From: Streptomyces sp. MUM 2J
GTDB lineage: Bacteria; Actinomycetota; Actinomycetes; Streptomycetales; Streptomycetaceae
DNA: 64,000 nucleotides
Reading direction: 5' to 3'
Assembly (NCBI RefSeq): GCF_022414535.1
Contig: NZ_JADWYM010000030.1
Coordinates: 1-64,000, forward strand
The position numbers were made by a program, and so were the translations under genes. A model generated the notes under the pieces. It worked only from the letters and a program-made list of their open reading frames with translations. It ran no database searches and was not told where the DNA came from. Every line of letters starts with the position of its first letter. The stretch's first letter is position 1. Below are positions 8,089-14,753 of this stretch, in pieces.

Positions 8089-10392
8089 ATGACCGAAGAC
8101 CTCGTGCCGTCCCTCGGCCGCTGGCGGCTGTGGGAGCAGTTCGCCCTGCGCGGGCCGGGCTTTCCCGCCGACGGCGTGCTGCGCCTCGCCCCCCGCGGAC
8201 TGGCGCAGGCGGCCGACAAGTTCGCCGCCGCCGACGACCTGGACGGCGACCGCTGGACCGACTTCGCCCGGCTCTTCGCGGACGCCGCCGTGGAGACCGC
8301 GCGTACCCTCCAGGACATCGCCCGCACACCGGCCTTCCGGGAGGCGGTCGCCTGGCAGAACCGGCCGGTGCTCACCTCCGGCATCGCGCCGTTCCTCCGC
8401 TGGACCCCGAGCGCCGACAGCCGCAGCAGCATGCCCCGCCAGCGGGAGGAACTCGTCGCGCACTACTGGCAGCGGTTCTGCGTCAAGAACGACACCATCG
8501 GCTTCTTCGGCCCCGTCGGCTGGGGGAGCTGGGACCCGGCCGTACGAGGCCTCGCCGTCGATCCCGGCCGCGGGCTGACCGAGGCGTCGACCGTGTACTG
8601 GGCGAGCTGGGGCCTCGACGCCCTGGCCCGGACCCTGGACGCCGACCCCGACCTGCGCGTGTGGATCGCCCCGCGCCGGGTTCCGTTCGTCGCCCTGGAC
8701 GGCTCCCGGGTCCGGGTGCCGGGCCGACGCCCCGTGGCCGTGTCCGCCGAGGCGGCGGCCGTCCTCGCCCGCTGCGACGGCGTCCGGCCCGCCCGGCGCA
8801 TCGCGGAGGAACTGCCCGGCACCGACGTGCCCGCGCTGCTCGCCGACCTGGTGGCCCGCCGCTGGGTCGTGTGGCGACTGGAGGTGCCCGCCGGCACCCA
8901 CCCCGACCGGGCCCTGAGGGCGTGGCTGGAATCCGTCGGCGAGACCGGGCCGCGCATGCGGGGGCTGGCGGCACTGGACCGGCTGGAGCGGGGGCGCGCG
9001 CGGGTGGCGGCGGCCCGTGACGCCGACGCGCTGGTCGAGGCGATGGCCGGGCTGGAGCGGGACTTCACCGACCTCACCGCCACGGCCGCCGTGCGCGAGA
9101 AGTCCGAGTCGACGGCACCCTGCCGGGCGCTGGTGTACTCGGACAGCCGCCGGTCCGCCACCGTCCGGCTGGGCCCGGCCGTGCTCGACGCCCTGCGTCC
9201 GCTCCGGCTGCTGATGGACAGTGCCGGCTGGCTCACCTCCTCGCTCGCCGCGGCGGTCACCGCCGAGACGCGCCGCGTGTACGACCGCCTCGCCACCGAG
9301 GGCCCGGTCGACCTGGCGTCGTTCTGGTTCGCGTGCCTGCCGGTGCTGCACGGCACCGCGCGCGACACCGCCACCGCGCTCCAGGGGGAGTTCGCCGCAC
9401 GCTGGCAGCGCATCCTGGCGGGAGCGACGCCCGCCGCCCCGGCTGCCGCCGACCGGGTCACCGTACGGTCGGCGGACATCGAGACGGCCGTGCGGGCGGA
9501 GTTCGGCGACAGGGCCGGCGGCTGGACGGCAGCCCGCTACCTGAGCCCGGACCTGATGATCGCCGCCGACGGGCCGGAGGCCGTGGCACGCGGCGACTTC
9601 ACTGCCGTGCTCGGCGAACTCCACGTCGCCTCCAACACGTTGGGCGCCTCCCTGTTCACCCACCAGCACCCGGACGTGGCCGAGCTGTTCCGGCTGACCG
9701 ACCGCGACCACCCCGGCCCGCGCCTGATGCCCCTCATTCCCAAGGAGCACCGGGCACGCCTGTCGGCGCGGGTCCGCCACACGCTCGTACGCCCGCAGGA
9801 CCATCAGGTGGCCCTGGCCGACTTCACCGCCGACCCGGCCCGTCCCCGGGCCGTGCGCAGCGCCGACGCGACGGTGCAGGAGCACGGCGGCGACCTCGTC
9901 GTCCGGCTCCCGGACGGCTCACGGTTCCCGGCGGTCGACGTCTTCTCCCACGTCCTCACCACCCTGGCGATGGACCTCGTCCGCATCCTGCCGCCCGCGG
10001 ACCGCACCCCCCGCGTCACGGTCGACCGGCTCGTGATCGCGCGGGAGACCTGGCGGCCGTCCGTGGCGGGCGCGCGGTTCGCCGACGACAAGGACGAGGC
10101 CCGGCGCTTCGTCCGGGCCCGCCACTGGCGTACCGGACTGGGCCTGCCGCGTTACGTGTTCGTCGTCTCCCCGGCCGAGTCCCGCCCCTTCTACGTCGAC
10201 TTCGACAGTCCCGTCTACGTCACCATCCTCGCCAAGGCCCTGCGCCGACTGGCCCGCAAGGACCCGGAGGCCGTCGTCACGATCACCGAGATGCTCCCGA
10301 CGCCGGAGCAGACCTGGCTCAGCGACGACCAGGGCCGGCGCTACACCTCGGAGCTGAGGTTCGTGGCCCACGACACGGCGCCGGACCACTGA
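8089..10392 (+). CDS. LanB-like protein without elimination domain, copy 2
   Basis: 767 residues from ATG 8089 (AAGGAG nine bases upstream). Collinear with the copy at 2848 from the opening RWRLWEQFALRGPGFPADG to the closing RRYTSELRFVAHD, and like it ends where the SpaB_C elimination domain would begin. The KNDTIGFFGPVGWG block is identical; the middle third (residues ~160-500) is much more divergent. Two such paralogues in one operon suggest two sequential couplings, or a heterodimer in which one copy is regulatory. It is the last gene of the operon and is followed by a hairpin at 10427. Confidence 0.85.
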   Translation: MTEDLVPSLGRWRLWEQFALRGPGFPADGVLRLAPRGLAQAADKFAAADDLDGDRWTDFARLFADAAVETARTLQDIARTPAFREAVAWQNRPVLTSGIAPFLRWTPSADSRSSMPRQREELVAHYWQRFCVKNDTIGFFGPVGWGSWDPAVRGLAVDPGRGLTEASTVYWASWGLDALARTLDADPDLRVWIAPRRVPFVALDGSRVRVPGRRPVAVSAEAAAVLARCDGVRPARRIAEELPGTDVPALLADLVARRWVVWRLEVPAGTHPDRALRAWLESVGETGPRMRGLAALDRLERGRARVAAARDADALVEAMAGLERDFTDLTATAAVREKSESTAPCRALVYSDSRRSATVRLGPAVLDALRPLRLLMDSAGWLTSSLAAAVTAETRRVYDRLATEGPVDLASFWFACLPVLHGTARDTATALQGEFAARWQRILAGATPAAPAAADRVTVRSADIETAVRAEFGDRAGGWTAARYLSPDLMIAADGPEAVARGDFTAVLGELHVASNTLGASLFTHQHPDVAELFRLTDRDHPGPRLMPLIPKEHRARLSARVRHTLVRPQDHQVALADFTADPARPRAVRSADATVQEHGGDLVVRLPDGSRFPAVDVFSHVLTTLAMDLVRILPPADRTPRVTVDRLVIARETWRPSVAGARFADDKDEARRFVRARHWRTGLGLPRYVFVVSPAESRPFYVDFDSPVYVTILAKALRRLARKDPEAVVTITEMLPTPEQTWLSDDQGRRYTSELRFVAHDTAPDH
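8414..8525 (+). repeat. Second copy of the 112-bp identical segment
   Basis: Partner of 3182-3293, in the same orientation 5.2 kb away. Homologous recombination between the two copies would delete the adenylation, PLP-enzyme and carrier-protein genes and fuse the two LanB-like genes in frame. Confidence 0.9.
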
Positions 10393-10426
10393 GACCGCCG
10401 TTCGACGGCACCGGGGACGGTCGGGT

Positions 10427-10463
10427 GCGGGGGCCGGTCGGTGGCAGGCCGCCGGACCCCCGC
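10427..10463 (+). terminator. Candidate terminator after the LanB operon
   Basis: GCGGGGG (10427-10433) pairs with CCCCCGC (10457-10463). Further imperfect pairing between GGTCGG and CCGCCGG extends the stem. It starts 35 bases after the stop of the second LanB-like gene. Confidence 0.45.
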
Positions 10464-10783
10464 CACCGGTCGCCAGGGCCTTCCGCGGGGCTGCCGCTTC
10501 CGGGCGCCCGTCCGACATCGGACATCGGACATCGGAGCAGGTCGGACGGGTTCGGGTCACGCGTACCCCCCTCCGGGGGCAGGTACCCGCGCATCGGGGA
10601 CGCCGCACGCGGTCGCGGAGATCGCGGCGACTCGTCATGATGAGAGGGCGGAAGAGTCCCGATGCGCGTCGGCCTCCGGCGGTGCGGAGGGGCGGCGGCC
10701 GCGCGAGGGCCCGCGTCCGCTCCGGGTTCCTCGATCTCGGCCGCGGCCCCGCAGCACGCCGGTGCCGGGGAGAGGAACGGCAC
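10464..10783. other. Intergenic region with nested direct and inverted repeats
   Basis: No supported gene lies between the LanB operon and the SpoIIAA-like gene. At 10507-10516 and 10541-10550 a 10-bp inverted repeat (CCCGTCCGAC / GTCGGACGGG) brackets three tandem copies of an 8-base GACATCGG unit (10514-10536, the last slightly shorter). The arrangement could be an operator or a transcript hairpin. Confidence 0.5.
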
Positions 10784-11551
10784 ATGCTCGAAAGACTGCA
10801 GGACGTGCCCCCGGGCATCGACGCGGTGAAGGCGATCGGCACGGTGTCGAGGGACGACTACGCGGCGGTGATCGAACCCCTTCTCGACGACGCGCGCAGA
10901 GAAGGCCGACGCATCCGGTTCCTGTACGAGTTCGGCACCGAGTTCCGTTCGTTCACCCCGGGAGCGGGGTGGGAGGACTTCAAGGTCGGGCTGGGCGCCA
11001 TGCGGCAGTTCGAGGGCTGCGCCATCGTCAGCGACATCGGCTGGATCCGCGAGCCGACCCGGCTCGCGGGCTTCCTGATGCCCTGCCCGGTACGCGTCTT
11101 CGGAGCCCGGGAGCGTGAGGAGGCCCTGCGCTGGCTCGCCTCCCTGCCCGAGGGGCCAGGAGTGTCGCACCATGTGGTGCCCGAGGCCGGGGTCCTGGTG
11201 GTCGAAGTCGAACAGCCGTTGCGTGTACAGGACTTCGAGGCACTGGGCCAGACCGCGGACGCCTGGCTCGCAACCCACGACGACCTGCCGGGCGTCGTGA
11301 TCCACGCCCGTGAGTTCCCCGGCTGGGAGAACATCGGAAGCCTGTTCCGGCATGTGCGTTTAGTCCGCGACCACCATCGCGAGGTCAGGAAGGTCGCCCT
11401 GGCGGCCGACAGCAGGCTCGCCGATCTCGCGCCCCGTCTCGCCGGCCACTTCACCCGCGCCGAGGTACGGCGGTTCGGTTACGACGAGCTCGACGACGCG
11501 GTCGCCTGGGCGGCGGGCCGGGCCGGCGGCCCGCCGGCGGCCACCGGCTGA
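10784..11551 (+). CDS. Tandem SpoIIAA-like (STAS-fold) protein
   Basis: 255 residues from ATG 10784 (GAGAGG upstream). Two SpoIIAA-like domains in tandem: the first covers about residues 5-125, with the typical DDYAAVIEPLLDDARREGRRIRFLYEF strand and the GWEDFKVGLGAMRQFEGCAIVSDIGWIRE segment; the second (about 130-245) is weaker, with GVVIHAREFPGWENI. Such proteins are small soluble relatives of anti-sigma factor antagonists, found free of any kinase partner and with no established reaction. No neighbouring anti-sigma or kinase gene is seen, so the partner is unknown. Confidence 0.7.
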   Translation: MLERLQDVPPGIDAVKAIGTVSRDDYAAVIEPLLDDARREGRRIRFLYEFGTEFRSFTPGAGWEDFKVGLGAMRQFEGCAIVSDIGWIREPTRLAGFLMPCPVRVFGAREREEALRWLASLPEGPGVSHHVVPEAGVLVVEVEQPLRVQDFEALGQTADAWLATHDDLPGVVIHAREFPGWENIGSLFRHVRLVRDHHREVRKVALAADSRLADLAPRLAGHFTRAEVRRFGYDELDDAVAWAAGRAGGPPAATG

Positions 11552-11829
11552 CAGGGCCGCTGCCCACTCCGGCCGCCGGTGCCGGGCGTCCGCGTGACCG
11601 GCCGGCGGGTCGCCGACCCAGGACGACCACCGGTCGGCCCCGCTCGCGGCGGACCCCGGCACGGCGCCCTCCGCCTCCGTGCCCGATCGCGCGCCGGAGC
11701 CCCGCAGGGGCCGAGGGGAACCGCGAGGGGCGAGAACCGGGAAGCGCCGGCGAAAACCCGTGGAAGCGGTGTCGGCGGTGCCGTCTATGCTGCCCCGGAC
11801 GATCACGCGGGACCAGGGGAGGACGCGGC

Positions 11830-12816
11830 ATGTTCGGCAAGTTGTTCGGCAGGGGCACGGAGAGACCGCCTGCAGATCCGCACGCCCTTCCCGTTCCGCG
11901 ACGGCAGAAGCACGGGGTGCACCGGCTGCGCGCCCTCGGGGACACGCGGGTGCTCGCGCTGGTGGAGGCCGCCACCGCGGGCGAGTGGGAGGCCGTCAAG
12001 GCGGCGCTGGAGCCCTTCGACCTGGGCCGTGACCACCAGATCCTGGGTGAGCTGGCCAACCTGGACGGAGTGCAGGACTGGATCGGCCGGGCCGTCGAGG
12101 AGGACAAGGAGCACCGGGCCACGGCCCTGCTCGTATCCGGGGCGCGACACATCGGCTGGGGCTGGGAGGCTCGCACCACCGCACGCGCCGTGGACGTCAC
12201 GCGGGAGCAGTGGCGGGTCTTCCGCGAGCGACTCCACACAGCCGAGGAACAGCTGCTGGAGGCCGCCGAGTTGCAGCCGGAGTGGGTCACGCCGTGGTGC
12301 CGCCTGCTGACCTCCGGCCGCGGCATGTCGCTGGGCCCCGCCGTCAACGAGACCCGCCTCGACGCCGCCCTGCGCCGCGACCCGCTGGACCTGGACAGCC
12401 ACGTCGAGTGGGTGATGCAGCTCCAGCCCCGCTGGGGCGGCGAGCCTGGGCAGGCCCTGGCGTTCGCCCGTGAGGCGTTCGCCGGCGCGCCCGAGGGCCA
12501 TCGCCTCGGCTGTGTGATCGCCGCGGCCCACATCGAGGAGTGGGTGGAGTCGGACGGCTCCAACTGCCTGGACACCCCCGGCACCCAGGAGGAGCTGAGG
12601 AACGCGGCCGGGCGCAGCATCCTCCACCCCGGCTACGAGCGACGCCCGGGCTGGCAGGAGGACTTCAACACCTTCGCCATGGCCCTGGCGCTGTCCAAGG
12701 AGAGCATCGTGGCCCCGAGGGTCTTCCACGAACTGGCCGGCGCCTACACCCCGTGGCCATGGAAGTACATGGCACAGCCGGAGAAGGCGTACGCCGGTTT
12801 CCGGCGCGCGGCCTGA
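11830..12816 (+). CDS. Conserved protein of unknown function, alpha-helical repeat-like
   Basis: 328 residues; GGGGAGG precedes ATG 11830. The protein is soluble, rich in Trp, Glu and Arg, and predicted largely helical. It shows loose TPR-like periodicity (ALVEAATAGEWEAVKAAL, AEEQLLEAAELQPEWVTPW, RLDAALRRDPLDLDSHVEW), which suggests a helical repeat scaffold. It resembles streptomycete proteins grouped under DUF4034, but I hold that assignment weakly. It precedes the HSP90-like gene by 51 bases on the same strand, next to a TPR protein, so a chaperone-related or protein-protein scaffold function is possible. Confidence 0.6.
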   Translation: MFGKLFGRGTERPPADPHALPVPRRQKHGVHRLRALGDTRVLALVEAATAGEWEAVKAALEPFDLGRDHQILGELANLDGVQDWIGRAVEEDKEHRATALLVSGARHIGWGWEARTTARAVDVTREQWRVFRERLHTAEEQLLEAAELQPEWVTPWCRLLTSGRGMSLGPAVNETRLDAALRRDPLDLDSHVEWVMQLQPRWGGEPGQALAFAREAFAGAPEGHRLGCVIAAAHIEEWVESDGSNCLDTPGTQEELRNAAGRSILHPGYERRPGWQEDFNTFAMALALSKESIVAPRVFHELAGAYTPWPWKYMAQPEKAYAGFRRAA

Positions 12817-12867
12817 GGCCGCGCTCCGCCCCCCCCACTCGCCTGCCGACCCACCCCGGACTGCCCG

Positions 12868-14751
12868 ATGACCTTGCCCGACACCCCCGTGAGCCCCGCC
12901 GGTGCCGACCGCACCTTCCAGGTGGACCTGCGCGGCCTCGTCGACCTCCTCTCCCACCACCTCTACTCCAGCCCCCGCGTCTACCTGCGCGAGCTCCTGC
13001 AGAACGCCGTGGACGCGCTCACCGCCCGGCACGGCCTCGAACCGGCCGCCCCCGCCGGCGCCTTCGGCATCCGCCTCCTCGCCGACGGTTCGGTGGTGCG
13101 CGTCGAGGACGACGGCGTCGGTCTCACCGAGGCCGACGTGCACACCTTCCTCGCCACGATCGGCCGCAGCAGCAAGCGCGACATGGGCGTCCCCCCGGAC
13201 GAACCCGTGCTGGGCTGGGGGCGGATCGACGCGCAACGCGCCGACTTCATCGGCCAGTTCGGCATCGGCCTGCTGTCCTGCTTCCTGGTCGCGGACGAGA
13301 TCCACGTCCTGAGCCGTTCCGCCCGCACCCCCGACGCCCCCGTCGTGGAGTGGCGGGGACGCGGCGACGGCAGCTACACCGTCCGCACCCTGCCCTCCTC
13401 CGCCCACCCGCGGCCGGGCACCACCGTCACGCTGACGCCGCGCGCCGACGCGGGCGAGTGGACCCGCCCGGCGCAGGTGCACGAGCTGGCCCGGCACTTC
13501 GGCTCGCTCCTGCGCCACCCGGTGACCTTCGACGACGGCACGGGCGGCCCGGGCGCACCCGTCAACCCCGAGCCCGCTCCCTGGGCACGTACGCATCCCA
13601 CGCCGGGAGCCCGCTCGCGGGCCCTGGCCGGGTACGGCGAGGAGGTGTTCGGGTTCACCCCGCTGGACACCATCGAGCTGGACCTTCCGGCCGTCGGGCT
13701 GAAGGGCATCGCCTGCGTGCTGCCCGACGCGGTGCCGGCCGGGCGCCGCCACGGCCACCGTGTGCACGTCAAGGGCATGCTGCTGTCCGAGCAGGCCGAG
13801 GAGATCCTTCCCGACTGGGCCTTCTTCGTCCGCTGCGTCGTCGACGCCGAGAGCCTGCGCCCGACGGCGTCCCGCGAGTCCCTGTACGAGGACGACACCC
13901 TCGCCGCGGTCCGTGACGCCCTCGCCGAGCGGCTGCGTGCGTGGATCGCCCGCACCGCCGCCGGCGACCCGGACCTGCTCGGCCGCTTCCTCCAGGTCCA
14001 CCACCTGGCCGTCAAGTCACTGGCGGTGCACGACGACGAGATCCTGCGGATGCTGCTGCCCTGGCTGCCGTTCGAGACCACCGACGGGCACGCCACGCTG
14101 GACGAGTTCGCGCGTACCCACCGCACCGTGCTCGTCACCTCCAGCGTCGAGGAGTTCCGGCAGGTCGCGGCGATCGCCTCGGCCGCCGGGCTCGGCGTCG
14201 TCAACGGCGGCTACACCTACGACCGCGCACTGGTCCACCGGCTGCCGGAGATCAGGCCCGAGGCCAGCGTCGCCGACCTCGACCCGGCGACGCTCACCGC
14301 CCACCTCGACCCCGTCGAACGGGAGACGGAACTGGCCGCCGCGGCCTACCTCGCCGTGGCCCGCGACGCCCTCGCCGTCTTCGACTGCGACGTCGCCCTG
14401 CGCACGTTCCAGCCGGCCTCCGCCCCGGCCCTCCTCCTCGACAGCCGCGAGGCACGGCACGAACGCACCCGCTCCCAGCTCGCCCGCGAGCAGCAGGGCG
14501 GCGTGTGGGGCGACATCCTCGGCCACCTGCGCCAGGAGGCTCCGCGGGCCCAGCTGATCCTCAACCAGCTCAACCCGCTGGTCCGCACCGCCGTCGCCAT
14601 CGACGAGCCCGAACTGGCCCGCACCAGTGCCGAAGCCCTGTACGGGCAGGCCGCGATGCTGTCCCGGCGCCCGCTCCGGCCGGCCGAATCGAGCCTCATC
14701 AACCGTTCCTTCCTCGACCTCCTCGCCCACGCCCTCCGCAAGGACAGCTGA
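12868..14751 (+). CDS. HSP90/HtpG family ATPase
   Basis: 627 residues. GHKL ATPase motifs are intact: RVYLRELLQNAVDAL (helix with the ATP-binding Asn, near residue 46), VEDDGVGLTEAD, TIGRSSKRD, and QFGIGLLSCFLVADEI. The middle domain carries ADFIGQFGIG and the PTASRESLYEDD arginine region. The usual C-terminal dimerisation region is present but drifts from E. coli HtpG, as in actinobacterial 'HSP90 family proteins'. It should be a cytosolic, ATP-dependent chaperone. The next gene starts two bases after its stop, so HSP90 and the TPR protein are almost certainly co-translated; eukaryotic HSP90 also works with TPR co-chaperones. Confidence 0.9.
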   Translation: MTLPDTPVSPAGADRTFQVDLRGLVDLLSHHLYSSPRVYLRELLQNAVDALTARHGLEPAAPAGAFGIRLLADGSVVRVEDDGVGLTEADVHTFLATIGRSSKRDMGVPPDEPVLGWGRIDAQRADFIGQFGIGLLSCFLVADEIHVLSRSARTPDAPVVEWRGRGDGSYTVRTLPSSAHPRPGTTVTLTPRADAGEWTRPAQVHELARHFGSLLRHPVTFDDGTGGPGAPVNPEPAPWARTHPTPGARSRALAGYGEEVFGFTPLDTIELDLPAVGLKGIACVLPDAVPAGRRHGHRVHVKGMLLSEQAEEILPDWAFFVRCVVDAESLRPTASRESLYEDDTLAAVRDALAERLRAWIARTAAGDPDLLGRFLQVHHLAVKSLAVHDDEILRMLLPWLPFETTDGHATLDEFARTHRTVLVTSSVEEFRQVAAIASAAGLGVVNGGYTYDRALVHRLPEIRPEASVADLDPATLTAHLDPVERETELAAAAYLAVARDALAVFDCDVALRTFQPASAPALLLDSREARHERTRSQLAREQQGGVWGDILGHLRQEAPRAQLILNQLNPLVRTAVAIDEPELARTSAEALYGQAAMLSRRPLRPAESSLINRSFLDLLAHALRKDS

Positions 14752-14753
14752 CG

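Noticed and set aside
10441..11118. Plus-strand frame after the LanB operon, considered as a precursor peptide
   Set aside because: No ribosome-binding site, strongly basic random-like composition, and it runs into the true SpoIIAA-like gene in another frame.
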